Shown here in pieces: positions 16,672 through 25,962 of a DNA stretch of 64,000 bases. Position 1 is the stretch's first letter. The number at the start of each line of letters is the position of its first letter. The position numbers were made by a program, and so were the translations under genes. Source of the DNA: Salinarimonas sp. (GTDB lineage: Bacteria; Pseudomonadota; Alphaproteobacteria; Rhizobiales; Beijerinckiaceae); NCBI RefSeq assembly GCF_040111675.1, contig NZ_CP157794.1, forward strand, positions 1,447,501 through 1,511,500. The letters run 5' to 3'. The notes under the pieces are model-generated. The model made no database searches. It was not told where the DNA came from and was given only the letters and a program-made list of their open reading frames with translations.

Positions 16672-17694
16672 TCAGCGCGGCGCGAGCGAATCCGCGAGCG
16701 TCCGGAAACGCGGCTCCCAGCTCGCGCGCTCCTCCTCGCGCACGACGGCGAGCGCGCGGATGAAGCCCTCGTCGGTGAAGCGCATCGTCTGCTGCACGAC
16801 CACGGGAACCCCGGAGCGCTCCTTGGCCGTGGCGACGGCCTCGTGCCAGTCGGCATTGTCCTGCTGGAACGCGTCCGCGCGCTCGATCCGCACGTCGGTG
16901 AGGCCGGGCAGCCCCGTGAGCGCGCGCCGCGCGAACTCGTCGCGCCGCTCCGGCGGCGGGTTGATCTCCTGCGAGGCGGCGACGATGACGATGGGCTGAT
17001 CGGCCTGCTCGACGACGTCGTCCTCGCCCTCGGTGAGAAGGATCGAGTTGCCGCCGGTGACGCGCACGGGGCGAAAGCCCGCGCGGTCGCCGATCGCGAA
17101 GGGCAGGGCGGCGATCTGCTCCTCGAGCCCGGGCGGGGCGCGCAGGGCGAGCGTATCGAGCGCGGCCTCGATGGCCTGCTTGGTGTAGGCGGGCTGGAGC
17201 GGCACGCGCTGGGCGATGACGATGGCCACGTGCTCCGGACCGCGCGCGGCGACGACCCACTTGTCCACGGTGAGCGACTGCTGCAGGCGCTGCTCGCCGG
17301 ACACGAGGAACGCCTCCTCGGCGCCTTCGACTTCGTAGTCCGTGCGGATCGGATCGGCGAAGCCCTGGGGCGGCAGGTTCTCGAGGGCGTAGCGCTCGGA
17401 GATCGCCTCCCATTCCTCCAGAGGCGCCTGGATGAAGGCGAAGAAGGTGCCGTCCTGCGGGTTCTCGAAGCCGAGGAAGCGGGTCGACGCCCGCAGCCCC
17501 GGGAGGGGAGCCATGCCGATGGACGAGCCCGCCGGGAAGGTCACCTGGTCGGCCGGGCGCTCCGCGGACGGCGGCCGGGCGCCCGGCGCGGCCGGAGCAT
17601 CCGCGTCCTGGGCGCGGACCGGCGCCGCCCCGAGAGCGAGCACGGCGGCGAGAAGCGGGGCGAAAAGGCGGATCGGGCGCGTGGTGCGCGGCAT
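16672..17694 (-). CDS. Exported protein of unknown function
   Basis: A 340-residue protein with a classical signal peptide (residues 1-28, cleavage after APVRAQ). The mature part is soluble, acidic and rich in alpha/beta pattern, with no motif I know. It contains repeated references to stress-type sequence such as GFENPQDGTFFAFIQAP and a C-terminal pair of charged helices. I cannot name a family. It lies 56 bases after alkB in the same direction and may be the last gene of the dapB-gpmA-alkB transcript. The ATG at 17694 was chosen for the signal peptide; the frame is open much further upstream, without coding character. Confidence 0.75.
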   Translation of the reverse strand: MPRTTRPIRLFAPLLAAVLALGAAPVRAQDADAPAAPGARPPSAERPADQVTFPAGSSIGMAPLPGLRASTRFLGFENPQDGTFFAFIQAPLEEWEAISERYALENLPPQGFADPIRTDYEVEGAEEAFLVSGEQRLQQSLTVDKWVVAARGPEHVAIVIAQRVPLQPAYTKQAIEAALDTLALRAPPGLEEQIAALPFAIGDRAGFRPVRVTGGNSILLTEGEDDVVEQADQPIVIVAASQEINPPPERRDEFARRALTGLPGLTDVRIERADAFQQDNADWHEAVATAKERSGVPVVVQQTMRFTDEGFIRALAVVREEERASWEPRFRTLADSLAPR

Positions 17695-17750
17695 CGGGGG
17701 CCTCCCGTTGGTCTTCGTTGGCGTCAGGGTGACGCGGTTTTTCCGCGGCG

Positions 17751-18377
17751 TCACCCGGGCTGGGTCACCCGGCGTAGCGTCAGATTGATGCGCCCGGGCT
17801 GGTCCAGCAGCGTCGACGTCCCGGGCAGGATGCGGTCCACGCCGTGGAAGACGAGCCGCGAGAGCCCGCCGATCACCACGGCATCGCCGGAGGCGAGCCT
17901 GATCGAGCGGGTCGGCGCCTTGCGCTCGGTCCCGCCGAAGCGGAAGACGGCGGTGTCGCCGAGCGAGAGCGAGACGACGGGCGCGCCGAGATCCGTCTCG
18001 TCCCGGTCCTGGTGCAGGCCCATCTTCGCGGTGGCCTCGTACCAGTTGACGAGGCAGGCTTCCGGCGGATGCGGGTAGCCCGCCAGCGACTCCCAGGCGT
18101 CGCGCACGATCTCCGGCATCGCCGGCCAGGGCGCGCCGGTGTCCGGGTGTGTCGGCTGGTAGCGATAGCCGTCGACATCGGAGACCCAGCCGAGCGGCCC
18201 GCAATTCGTCATGCGCACCGAGAAGGCCTTTCCCGTGCGCGGCATGCGCGGCGTGAACAGGGGCGCGGCCCGCACGACCTCGCGCAGCGCGTCGCGCAGG
18301 CGCTCCTGCGCGGCGCGGTCGAGGAAGCCGGGCGCGTGGATCAGGCCCGGCGCCAGGGCGAGCCGCGTCTCGCTCAC
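17751..18377 (-). CDS. alkB: AlkB-like 2-oxoglutarate/Fe(II) dioxygenase
   Basis: A 208-residue oxidative demethylase that repairs N1-methyladenine and N3-methylcytosine. The iron ligand motif His122-x-Asp124 is seen in LHQDRDE, the distal His in FHGVDR, and the 2-oxoglutarate-binding arginines in RINLTLR near the end. The start is GTG at 18377: it overlaps the gpmA stop as GTGA, giving translational coupling, and no ATG is suitably placed. The coupling to phosphoglycerate mutase has no obvious functional reason. AlkB of this length belongs to the E. coli-like group. Confidence 0.88.
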   Translation of the reverse strand: MSETRLALAPGLIHAPGFLDRAAQERLRDALREVVRAAPLFTPRMPRTGKAFSVRMTNCGPLGWVSDVDGYRYQPTHPDTGAPWPAMPEIVRDAWESLAGYPHPPEACLVNWYEATAKMGLHQDRDETDLGAPVVSLSLGDTAVFRFGGTERKAPTRSIRLASGDAVVIGGLSRLVFHGVDRILPGTSTLLDQPGRINLTLRRVTQPG

Positions 18378-18994
18378 GTGTTGACGATCTCCTTGGAGAG
18401 GACGCGCGTGTCCTCCGCGAGGCGGTAGACGAAGGGTATGCCGGTGGCGAGCTCGAGGGTGGCGACCTCGTCGGTGGTCATGCCGTCGAGCACCATCATC
18501 AGCGCGCGGAGCGAATTGCCGTGCGCGGCGACGAGGACGCGCTGGCCCTGCATGACCCGGGGCAGGATCTCGCGGATGTAGAAGGGCAGCACGCGGGCGA
18601 CCGTGTCCTGCAGGCTCTCGCCGCCGGGCGGGCGCGTGGCGTAGGAGCGCCGCCAGAGGAAGACCTGCTCCTCGCCCCACTTGGCGCGGGCCTCGTCCTT
18701 GTCGAGGCCCGACAGGTCGCCGTAGTCGCGCTCGTTGATCGCCGCGTCGACGATGGTCTCGAGGCCCTCCTGGCCGAGCTCCTGGAGCATGATCCGGCAG
18801 GTGTGCTGGGCGCGGACCAGCGCCGAGGTGACGGCGACGTCGAACGCGTAGCCGCGCTCCTTGAGCCGCCGCCCGCCGATCTGCGCTTCCTCGATCCCGA
18901 GCTCGGTGAGGTCGGGGTCCTTCCAGCCGGTGAAGAGGTTCTTCTTGTTCCAGTCGCTCTGCCCGTGGCGGGCGAGCACGAGGAGGCGCTCCAT
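18374..18994 (-). CDS. gpmA: 2,3-bisphosphoglycerate-dependent phosphoglycerate mutase
   Basis: A 206-residue glycolytic enzyme interconverting 3- and 2-phosphoglycerate. The catalytic histidine is in [10 protein letters not shown] at residues 8-17, and the second histidine in [10 protein letters not shown] at about 157-166. It is the short form typical of alphaproteobacteria. It follows dapB by 38 bases and overlaps alkB. The ATG at 18994 gives the expected N-terminus directly before the first strand. Confidence 0.95.
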   Translation of the reverse strand: MERLLVLARHGQSDWNKKNLFTGWKDPDLTELGIEEAQIGGRRLKERGYAFDVAVTSALVRAQHTCRIMLQELGQEGLETIVDAAINERDYGDLSGLDKDEARAKWGEEQVFLWRRSYATRPPGGESLQDTVARVLPFYIREILPRVMQGQRVLVAAHGNSLRALMMVLDGMTTDEVATLELATGIPFVYRLAEDTRVLSKEIVNT

Positions 18995-19032
18995 GGGGCG
19001 GTGATCCTTTCTCGCGGTCGGGGGAAATCGGG

Positions 19033-19845
19033 TCAGGGGGTGAGGCCGAGGACGTCGGCCATGGAATGGAAGCCGGGCGGCCGGCCGCGGGCCCAGAGCG
19101 CCGCCTTCACCGCACCGGCGGCGAAGAGCGAGCGGTCCTCCGCCACGTGGCGCAGCTCGATGCGCTCGCCGGCGCCGGCGAAGATCACCGTGTGCTCGCC
19201 GACGACGGAGCCGCCGCGCAGCGTGGCGAAGCCGATGTCGCCGGGCTTTCGCGGCCCGGTATGGCCGTCGCGGGCGCGCACAGCGCGCTCCGCGAGGTCG
19301 ATGCCGCGGCCCTGCGCGGCGGCCTCGCCGAGGAGGAGGGCGGTGCCCGACGGGGCGTCGACCTTGTGACGATGGTGCATCTCGACGATCTCGACGTCGA
19401 ACTCGGGCCCGAGCGTGCGCGACACCTGCCGGGCGAGGCCCGCGAGCAGGTTCACGCCGAGCGACATGTTGCCGGACTGCACGATGCAGCATCGCTCCGC
19501 CGCCGTGCGCAGGACGGCGAGATCCTCCGCCGAGAGGCCGGTCGTGCCGACGATCTGCGCGACGCCGCGCTCGGCGCAGAGCGCCGCCAGCGCCTTCGTC
19601 GCCTCCGGCGCGGTGAAATCGATCACCGCCTCGGCGGCGTCGATGGCCAAGCGCGGATCGTCGACGATCGCGACGCCGAGCGCCGGCAGGCCGGCGAGCA
19701 CGCCGGCGTCCTGGCCGATCGCGTCCGACCCCGGACGTTCGGAGGCGCCCGCGAGCGCGCAGCCATCGGTTTCGACGATCGTCTTGACCAGCATCCGGCC
19801 CATCCGGCCGGCGGCGCCTACCACGGCGAGACGCATGTCGCTCAT
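19033..19845 (-). CDS. dapB: 4-hydroxy-tetrahydrodipicolinate reductase
   Basis: A 270-residue NAD(P)H-dependent enzyme of lysine and diaminopimelate synthesis. The dinucleotide motif [10 protein letters not shown] is at residues 8-17, and the catalytic region [15 protein letters not shown], with the two key histidines and lysine, at about 155-169. GTTG and SGNMS motifs line the active site. Length is normal. It is the first gene of the unit dapB-gpmA-alkB, an arrangement of dapB with gpmA that recurs in Rhizobiales. Confidence 0.96.
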   Translation of the reverse strand: MSDMRLAVVGAAGRMGRMLVKTIVETDGCALAGASERPGSDAIGQDAGVLAGLPALGVAIVDDPRLAIDAAEAVIDFTAPEATKALAALCAERGVAQIVGTTGLSAEDLAVLRTAAERCCIVQSGNMSLGVNLLAGLARQVSRTLGPEFDVEIVEMHHRHKVDAPSGTALLLGEAAAQGRGIDLAERAVRARDGHTGPRKPGDIGFATLRGGSVVGEHTVIFAGAGERIELRHVAEDRSLFAAGAVKAALWARGRPPGFHSMADVLGLTP

Positions 19846-19919
19846 CGCACCTCTCCTTCGATGGCCGCGGGTATAGGACGTGCGCGCGCGAAGGGGAAGC
19901 CTCGCGGCGGGGGGCCGCT

Positions 19920-20450
19920 TCAGAGCACCTTGGCCATGGCGCAGCGGCGGGCGGGATCGTGGCCGCGCGCCTCCTGCTTCGCCAGCATCTGGGCGAGGCC
20001 CGGCGGCAGGCCCTCGCGCTGGAGCTCGACGAAGCCGAGCCTGGCGTAGAACGGCTTGTTCCAGGGCACGTAGCGGTCGGTGGTGAGGGTCACGGCGGGG
20101 ATGTAGGCCCAGCGGCCGAAATCGACCGCCGCCGCCATCAGGGCCGCGCCGAGCCCGCGGCGCTGGTGCTCCGCCGCCACCGAGAGCTCGTGCACGTAGA
20201 GAAAGCCGTCGAGCTCGCCGGCGGCGAGGAAGCCCACCGGCGCATCGTCCCGGTCGGCCGCGACCCAGAGCGTGCCGGAGACGCGGCACAGGTCGAGCGC
20301 CCCCGGCGGAGTCGTGCTCCAGTCCCCGCGGTAGCCGATGTCGATGCTCCGGAACAGCGTGCTGGCCGAGGCCTCGACCGCCGGCAGCAGCGGCACGTCC
20401 GCCTCGCGCGCGGGGCGGACGGCGTAGCCGGGTGCGGGGTCGACCTTCAC
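19920..20450 (-). CDS. GNAT-family N-acetyltransferase
   Basis: A 176-residue acetyltransferase. The acetyl-CoA loop is in [18 protein letters not shown] (about residues 96-113), matching the R/Q-x-x-G-x-G/A motif. A C-terminal FYARLGF strand-turn is also typical. The substrate is unknown; the general form is that of amino-acid or small-amine acetyltransferases. It starts with GTG at 20450, three bases after the stop of the DUF1330 gene, so the three genes form one operon. Confidence 0.85.
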   Translation of the reverse strand: MKVDPAPGYAVRPAREADVPLLPAVEASASTLFRSIDIGYRGDWSTTPPGALDLCRVSGTLWVAADRDDAPVGFLAAGELDGFLYVHELSVAAEHQRRGLGAALMAAAVDFGRWAYIPAVTLTTDRYVPWNKPFYARLGFVELQREGLPPGLAQMLAKQEARGHDPARRCAMAKVL

Positions 20451-20453
20451 CGG

Positions 20454-20768
20454 TCAGCTCTCTCCGGGCTGCGGCCCGTCGTAGCCCTCGACGACGATGA
20501 GATCGACGTCGGCCCCGCCCTTCTGCTCGGCGCGCGCCGCCTGGTACTCGGCCGAGTTCCAGCAGTCCAGCGCGTCCCGGTAGGAGGGGAACTCGATGAC
20601 GACGTTGCGCGCCCGCGCCTCGCCGGAGACGGTCTCGAAGGCGCAGCCGCGCACGAGGAAGCGCCCGCCGAACCTGGCGAAGGCGGCGGCGTTCTTCGCG
20701 ACGTAGTTCTTGTAGGCGTCGGCGTCGCGCACGTCGACGCGACCGATCCAGTAGCCCTTGGGCATCAT
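20454..20768 (-). CDS. DUF1330 protein, copy 2
   Basis: A 104-residue protein with the ferredoxin-like (dimeric alpha/beta barrel) fold of DUF1330. The family pattern Y.i..V.V.D...Y..Y and NVVIEFPS.rdAl.cW.S.eYq is clear. It is about half identical by eye to the next gene upstream, so they arose by duplication. ATG codons at 20768 and 20765 are both possible; the first overlaps the neighbour's stop (ATGA). No enzymatic role has been shown for the family that I know of. Confidence 0.85.
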   Translation of the reverse strand: MMPKGYWIGRVDVRDADAYKNYVAKNAAAFARFGGRFLVRGCAFETVSGEARARNVVIEFPSYRDALDCWNSAEYQAARAEQKGGADVDLIVVEGYDGPQPGES

Positions 20769-21055
20769 TCCGCTCCCTCGACGATGACCATGTCGGCGAT
20801 GCCGGCGCCCTCGCGCTTGGCCTTGGCCGCCTGGTATTCCGGCGAATGGTAGTAGCGCTCCGCCTGCTCCACCGACTCGAACTCGATGACGACGTTGCGC
20901 GGCCGGCCCTCGCCCTCCATCACCTTCATGGCGCCCCCGCGCACGAGGGGCTTTCCGCCGTACTTGCGGATCGCCTCCGTCGCTCCCTTGGCGTACTCGG
21001 CATAGCGCTCTGGGTCGGTGACGGTGACGCGGGCGATGAAATAGGCCTTGGGCAT
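20765..21055 (-). CDS. DUF1330 protein, copy 1
   Basis: A 96-residue protein of the same DUF1330 fold. The motif [20 protein letters not shown] is typical. It is the first gene of the DUF1330-DUF1330-GNAT operon. The short gap and the stop/start overlap suggest the two copies are made together and may form a heterodimer, since the fold usually dimerises. The gap 21056-21334 to the divergent SemiSWEET gene shows no element I could name. Confidence 0.85.
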   Translation of the reverse strand: MPKAYFIARVTVTDPERYAEYAKGATEAIRKYGGKPLVRGGAMKVMEGEGRPRNVVIEFESVEQAERYYHSPEYQAAKAKREGAGIADMVIVEGAE

Positions 21056-21334
21056 GGCGTTCGTTCCTGTCGTTCGGCCCGTTCGGGCGCATGCTCCATC
21101 GTATCGGCCATGCCGGGAGAGGGCGCAAGGGGAGGCGCGAGGGGAGGGCGCGGCGCCGCCATCGCCGGCGGCGCAGCCGCGCCGCGCATCGCCATGCCGG
21201 CCCGCGGCCATGGTCGGCCGCCCTCGTGTCCGACAAAGCGCGCGGCCGCCCCCGCGGCGAAGCGGCGCGGAACGCGGCCGTCGCGGGGCCGTTCATCCCG
21301 CTCACCAGCATGCGTATGGAGGCGTGGCGGACGG

Positions 21335-21643
21335 ATGGAGGCGTATCTCGCGACCCTGATCGGGACCGTGGCGGGGATCTGCTCGACGACGAGCTTCGTG
21401 CCGCAGGTGTGGAAATCCTGGCGCGAGAACGACACCGGCGCGATCTCGAAACGCATGTACGTGGTGACCGTGAGCGCCTTCTCGCTGTGGATCGTCTACG
21501 GCGTGATGATCTGGAGCCTGCCGATCATCGTCTTCAACGCGCTGAGCCTGATGCTGTCGGGCTCCGTCCTCGTCATGAAGCTGCGCAACCTGCGCCGCGC
21601 GCGCCGCCGGGCGCGGACGCGGCCGGCGGAGATCGGCTCGTGA
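21335..21643 (+). CDS. SemiSWEET sugar transporter
   Basis: A 102-residue membrane protein with three helices, forming half a SWEET transporter that works as a dimer. The PQ motif is in TSFVPQVWKSW at about residues 20-30, and the second and third helices carry LWIVYG and the conserved Asn in FNALSL. Bacterial SemiSWEETs move small sugars down their gradient. It ends in a basic tail. Its stop overlaps the topoisomerase start as GTGA, so both are translated from one messenger although no link in function is obvious. Confidence 0.88.
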   Translation: MEAYLATLIGTVAGICSTTSFVPQVWKSWRENDTGAISKRMYVVTVSAFSLWIVYGVMIWSLPIIVFNALSLMLSGSVLVMKLRNLRRARRRARTRPAEIGS

Positions 21644-22734
21644 GCGCGCTCGCCGACAGCGCGGTCTCGGAAGGCGGGGTGGTCGATCCCGTCGACGCCG
21701 CGCAGAGCGCGGGCCTCACCTACGTCCAAGACGACGAGCCGGGCATCCGCCGCAGGAAGTCGGGCAAGGGCTTCACCTTTCTCGACCCGAAGGGCCGCAC
21801 GATCACGGATCCCGACGAGCTTCGCCGGCTGAAGTCGCTGGCCGTGCCCCCGGCCTATACCGACGTGTGGATCTCGCCCGATCCGAACGGCCACATCCAG
21901 GCGACGGGACGGGACGCCCGCGGGCGCAAGCAGTACCGCTATCACCCGAAGTTCCGCGAGGTGCGGGACACGACCAAGTTCGAGCATCTCGTCGCCTTCG
22001 CCGAGGCGCTGCCGCGCATCCGCGAGCGGGTCGATGCCGACATGCGCAAACGCAAGCTCTCGCGCGAGAAGGTGCTCGCCACCCTCGTCCACCTGCTCGA
22101 GACGACCCTCATCCGCGTCGGCAATGCCGACTATGCCCGCCGGAACCAGACCCACGGCCTCACCACGCTCGGCGAGGACCATGTCGACGTCGAGGGTGAG
22201 AGCCTGCGCTTCGTCTTCCGCGGCAAGGGCGGCAAGGAATGGCGGCTGAAGATGCGCGACCGGCGCGTCGCTCGCACGGTGCGCATGCTGGAGGACCTGC
22301 CCGGCCAGCGCCTGTTCCAGTGGGTCGACGACGAGGGCGAGCGGCACTCGGTCGAGAGCGCCGACGTCAACGCCTACCTGCGCGAGATCACGGGGCAGGA
22401 CGTCACGGCCAAGGACTTCCGCACCTGGGGCGGCACGGTGCTCGCGGCGCTGGCGCTGAAAGAGTTCGAGGGCTTCGACAGCCAGGCCAAGGCCAAGAAG
22501 CAGCTCAAGGCCGCCATCGAGCACGTGGCGGCGCGGCTCGGCAACACGCCGACCATCTGCCGCAAATGCTACGTCCACCCGGAGATCCTCTCCGCCCATC
22601 TCGAGGGGGCACTCGCCGACGCGGTGACGCGGGAGGCGGAGCGGGCGCTGAAGGGCGAGCTCGAAGGGCTCGAGCCCGAGGAGGCCGCCGTGCTCGGCAT
22701 GCTGCGCACCCGCCTCGCCCGGGGCGAGCGCTAG
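21640..22734 (+). CDS. DNA topoisomerase IB (poxvirus type)
   Basis: A 364-residue enzyme that relaxes supercoils by nicking one strand through a 3'-phosphotyrosine. The catalytic arginines are visible in LIRVGNADYARRN and KDFRTWGGT, and the nucleophile is Tyr311 in KCYVHPEIL. The N-terminal clamp domain occupies about residues 30-110. The start is GTG at 21640, overlapping the SemiSWEET stop; the frame is open further upstream but only across another gene. Bacterial members of this family are common in Rhizobiales and Methylobacteria, where their role is accessory to gyrase and topoisomerase I. Confidence 0.92.
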   Translation: MSALADSAVSEGGVVDPVDAAQSAGLTYVQDDEPGIRRRKSGKGFTFLDPKGRTITDPDELRRLKSLAVPPAYTDVWISPDPNGHIQATGRDARGRKQYRYHPKFREVRDTTKFEHLVAFAEALPRIRERVDADMRKRKLSREKVLATLVHLLETTLIRVGNADYARRNQTHGLTTLGEDHVDVEGESLRFVFRGKGGKEWRLKMRDRRVARTVRMLEDLPGQRLFQWVDDEGERHSVESADVNAYLREITGQDVTAKDFRTWGGTVLAALALKEFEGFDSQAKAKKQLKAAIEHVAARLGNTPTICRKCYVHPEILSAHLEGALADAVTREAERALKGELEGLEPEEAAVLGMLRTRLARGER

Positions 22735-22782
22735 AGCATGATCCCACCAAGTGGAATCCGGTTGGTGGACGAGATCATGCTC
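22734..22782. repeat. Long palindromic hairpin after the topoisomerase gene
   Basis: GAGCATGATC (22734-22743) and CCACCAA (22744-22750) pair with TTGGTGG (22762-22768) and GATCATGCTC (22773-22782): 17 paired bases with a 4-base bulge and an 11-base loop. It begins within the stop codon region of the topoisomerase gene. It could end transcription, but the perfect outer arms are also typical of small intergenic palindromic repeats. Confidence 0.6.
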
Positions 22783-22793
22783 CACGCACGAAT

Positions 22794-22814
22794 CTAGAGC
22801 GGTTCCCGCTCTAG
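22794..22814. terminator. Short perfect hairpin overlapping the cpdB-like stop
   Basis: CTAGAGCGG (22794-22802) pairs with CCGCTCTAG (22806-22814) around a 3-base loop. The TAG stop of the convergent gene (22811-22813) is part of the stem. There is no T run, so it may be a repeat or a messenger-stabilising end rather than a true intrinsic terminator. Confidence 0.4.
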
Positions 22815-24643
22815 GTCCCGACGCGGTAGACCCGGTAGCCGTCGGGCCCGATCCCGCGATCCTCGAGCGCGAGCCCCGGCGGCTCGCGCCCCGCGGCGCC
22901 GGGGCCCGTGGCGTAGAGGATCTCGCAGCCGGCCGGCAGGTCGAGCCGCCAGGTCAGGCGGTCGGCGAGGGTCAGCGGCCCGGAGGCGGCGACGAAGTCG
23001 CGCAGGGCCTCGCGCACGAGCGTGGTCGAGGTGAACACCGTTTCCAGCCGCCCGCCGCAGAAACGCCCGCCGCCGCCGGCGCGGTAGGTGTTGGTGGCCA
23101 CAAGGAAGACGTCGTCGTCGCGCAGCGGCCGGCCCTCGAAGACGATGTCGCGCACGCGTCGCGCCGTCGGGTCGGCGAGGCCGCCGTCCCGGTCGAAGCG
23201 CGAGGGCCGCGTCGGGTCGATGACGTAGCCGAGGCCCCGGATCATGTCGAAATGGTAGGAGGGGAACAGCCGGTCCCGCAAGATCTGCGGCCCGCGCTCG
23301 GCCGGGTCGATCCGCGCGAACAGCCCCGCCGCGCGCTCGAGCCAGGCGACGATGTCCGCACCGGTCATGCGCACGGCGCAGACCGCGTTCGGATAGGGAT
23401 AGAGCGCGGCCAGGTCGCGCATGGCGAGCGGGCCCGCGGGGACGTCGGTATAGGCCTCCGGCCCGCCGCGCCCGCCCGCCAGGAACGGCGCGGCGGCGGA
23501 GAGGAGCGGCAGGTCGGCGAGCGCGGTGCCGGCGATGCGCGCGCGCACGAAAGCCTCCTGCGCGGCGGCGAGGAGGGCGAGATCGCCGTCGTCGCCGAGC
23601 ACGGTGAAATAGGTGTCGATGGGCGCCAGCGTCTCGCCGACGGGCTTGCGCGCGTGGGCGAGCGTGCGCGCGTGGGCGCCCGCGGTGGCGGCGAGGACGG
23701 GCCGCGCCGCCTCCGGCGCGGGCTCCGGCAGAGGCGGCACCGGCCGCACGGCGGACTCCCCGCGCACGACCCGCCAGCGATCGTCCGCACGCGCGAGGTC
23801 GAGGTCGACGATGGCGACGTGCGAGCCGTGGAAGCCCGGCATCGGCGCCGGCACGCCGTGAAGCGTCCCCGCTTCGATGTCGACGCCGGGGATGTCCGCG
23901 AATTCCGTCCCGCCCGGGAAGACGCGGTGGAGGTGCCCCGTCACCATCGCGTCGATGCCGGGGATCTGCGCGACGAAGACCGCCGCGTTCTCCTCCCCGC
24001 CCTCGCGACGGCCGCCCTGGATGCCGGAATGGCAGAGCACGACCACCACCTCCGCCCCCGCGGCGCGCAGGGCGGGCACGGTCTCGGCGAGGGCGTCCAC
24101 CATGTCGCGCACGACGAGCTTATCCGCGATCAGCGCCTTGTCCCACAGCGCGATCTGCGGGGGCAGGCAGCCGGTGATCCCGATGCGCAAAGGCGCGGCC
24201 TCGCCGGGAAGCGCGCGCTCGATCACCACGAAGGGCGCGAAGAGCGGCGTCCCGTCCGCGCGCGCCACGTTGGCGCACACGACCGGGAAGGGCGCCGCGC
24301 CGTAGGCCGCCTCGACGAAGGGGAGGCCGTAGTTGAACTCGTGGTTCCCCGGCGTCGCCGCGTCGCAACCGAGCGCCGCGAGGGCCGCGATCATCGGATG
24401 CGTCTCGCCTTCCGCGAGCCCCTCCCCGCCGATCAGGTCCCCCAAAGCCGCGCCCTGGAGCAGGTCGCCGTTGTCGCACACCAGCACCGCCGCCCCCGCC
24501 GCCTCGGCCTCCGCCCGCGCCCGCGCGATCTCCGCCGCCGCCGCCGCGAGCCCGTGGCGCGGATCGGGCCGGTCGTGGATGTAGTCGTAGGGCTGGGCGT
24601 GGGCGTGGAGGTCCGAGGTGGCGATGAGCCTGAGGCGCGGCAT
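22811..24643 (-). CDS. 2',3'-cyclic-nucleotide 2'-phosphodiesterase / 5'-nucleotidase family protein
   Basis: A 610-residue two-domain phosphoesterase like CpdB. The N-terminal calcineurin-type domain shows the metal motifs SDLHAHAQPYDY (about residues 9-20), GNHEFNYG (about 98-105) and GHLHRVFPGG (about 227-236). The C-terminal 5'-nucleotidase domain occupies about 340-590, with NTYRAGGGGRF near its end. Family members hydrolyse 2',3'-cyclic nucleotides and 3'-nucleotides in the periplasm. Oddly, this protein starts at ATSDLH within nine residues of the start and has no signal peptide or lipobox, so it would act in the cytosol unless the true start lies upstream; the region upstream (24644-24652) is too short before dgt. 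Confidence 0.85.
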   Translation of the reverse strand: MPRLRLIATSDLHAHAQPYDYIHDRPDPRHGLAAAAAEIARARAEAEAAGAAVLVCDNGDLLQGAALGDLIGGEGLAEGETHPMIAALAALGCDAATPGNHEFNYGLPFVEAAYGAAPFPVVCANVARADGTPLFAPFVVIERALPGEAAPLRIGITGCLPPQIALWDKALIADKLVVRDMVDALAETVPALRAAGAEVVVVLCHSGIQGGRREGGEENAAVFVAQIPGIDAMVTGHLHRVFPGGTEFADIPGVDIEAGTLHGVPAPMPGFHGSHVAIVDLDLARADDRWRVVRGESAVRPVPPLPEPAPEAARPVLAATAGAHARTLAHARKPVGETLAPIDTYFTVLGDDGDLALLAAAQEAFVRARIAGTALADLPLLSAAAPFLAGGRGGPEAYTDVPAGPLAMRDLAALYPYPNAVCAVRMTGADIVAWLERAAGLFARIDPAERGPQILRDRLFPSYHFDMIRGLGYVIDPTRPSRFDRDGGLADPTARRVRDIVFEGRPLRDDDVFLVATNTYRAGGGGRFCGGRLETVFTSTTLVREALRDFVAASGPLTLADRLTWRLDLPAGCEILYATGPGAAGREPPGLALEDRGIGPDGYRVYRVGT

Positions 24644-24652
24644 CGGAACTCC

Positions 24653-25882
24653 TCACCCCAGCTTCAGGTCGGGCGTCGACGCGAACAGACGGCGGTGCTC
24701 GCGCAGCGCGTAGCTGTCGGTCATGCCGGCGATGTAGTCCGCCACACGCCGGGCGATACGGCCCTCGTCCGCGCCGGCCGAGCCTCCCCCGGAAAGCCCC
24801 GCCCGCCATTCCTCGGGCATGGCGTCGGGCTCGGCGGTGAAGCGGGCGAAGAGGTCGCGCACCACCCGGTCGGCGTCGGCGCGCACGGCCTTGACCTTCG
24901 GATGGCGATACATGTTGGGATAGAGATAGCCCTTGATCGCCCGGTCCGCGTCGGCCATGGCCGGCGAGAACGTCACGAGCGTGCGCCCGGCCTGGCGCAC
25001 CGCCTCGGCCGAGCCCGGCGCGGCCTCGGCGAGGCGGGCCTCGCTCTCGCGGATCACGTCCTCGACGAGGCGGGTGATCACCCGCCGCACGAGCTCGTGG
25101 ATGCGCCGGGGCGTCTCGAGGCCGGGATAGCGGTCGTCCACCTCGGCGAGGACCTCCGCCAGGAAGGGGATCGCCTTAAGGTCGTCGAGCCCGAACAGGC
25201 CCGCACGCAGGCCGTCGTCGATGTCGTGCGCGTCGTAGGCGATGTCGTCGGCGATGGCGGCGGCCTGCGCCTCCGCGGAGGCGTGGGTCGACAGGTCGAG
25301 ACCGAACTCGGCGTCGAAGTCCAGGATCGCACCCGGCACGCCGTAGGCGGCGTAGCGCTCCCGCGGCCGGCCCGCCTCGTCGACGAGCGGGCCGTTGTGC
25401 TTCACGAGCCCCTCCAGCGTCTCCCAGGTGAGGTTCAGCCCGTCGTGCTCGGCGTAGCGGCGCTCCAGCCGCGTGACGATGCGAAGCGCCTGGGCGTTGT
25501 GGTCGAAGCCGCCGTGGGCCGCCATCAGGGCGTCGAGCGCGTCCTCGCCGGTATGCCCGAAGGGCGTGTGGCCGAGGTCGTGCGAGAGCGCCAGCGCCTC
25601 GGCGAGGTCCTCGTCGAGGCCGAGCGAGCGCGCCAGCGCGCGAGCGATCTGCGAGACCTCGATCGTGTGGGTGAGGCGCGTGCGGAAATGATCGCCCTCG
25701 TGGAAGACGAAGACCTGCGTCTTGTGCTTGAGCCGGCGGAAGGCGGTGGAGTGGATGATGCGGTCGCGGTCGCGCTGGAACTCTGAGCGCGTCGGCGAGG
25801 CGCCGGCGCCATGCTGCCGGCCGCGGCTCGCGCCCGGATCGCAGGCGTAAGCAGCGCGCCATCTCTCGCCGCCCGAGCGCAT
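24653..25882 (-). CDS. dgt: dGTPase-like HD-domain triphosphohydrolase
   Basis: A 409-residue enzyme of the deoxyguanosinetriphosphate triphosphohydrolase family, which converts dNTP to deoxynucleoside and tripolyphosphate. The HD-superfamily residues are in [13 protein letters not shown] and [11 protein letters not shown], about residues 68-110; the lead motif [20 protein letters not shown] is the family's phosphate-binding region. The length matches the type-2 form common in alphaproteobacteria. The gene starts at ATG 25882, divergent from erpA (80 bases between), and ends 9 bases before the cpdB-like start, suggesting one nucleotide-salvage transcript. Confidence 0.93.
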   Translation of the reverse strand: MRSGGERWRAAYACDPGASRGRQHGAGASPTRSEFQRDRDRIIHSTAFRRLKHKTQVFVFHEGDHFRTRLTHTIEVSQIARALARSLGLDEDLAEALALSHDLGHTPFGHTGEDALDALMAAHGGFDHNAQALRIVTRLERRYAEHDGLNLTWETLEGLVKHNGPLVDEAGRPRERYAAYGVPGAILDFDAEFGLDLSTHASAEAQAAAIADDIAYDAHDIDDGLRAGLFGLDDLKAIPFLAEVLAEVDDRYPGLETPRRIHELVRRVITRLVEDVIRESEARLAEAAPGSAEAVRQAGRTLVTFSPAMADADRAIKGYLYPNMYRHPKVKAVRADADRVVRDLFARFTAEPDAMPEEWRAGLSGGGSAGADEGRIARRVADYIAGMTDSYALREHRRLFASTPDLKLG

Positions 25883-25962
25883 GACCTCTCCCCGTTGCGG
25901 ACCGACCGCTCCCGACTTACATTTCGAGAAACCGATTTGGCAAGGTCGAGGGCGTATCGAGA

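Noticed and set aside
22751..25786. Open frame of 1011 codons on the plus strand, antisense to the cpdB-like and dgt genes
   Set aside because: Shadow of GC-rich coding on the other strand: the minus-strand frames have clear family motifs, and the plus frame is rich in Arg, Gly and Val without any domain.
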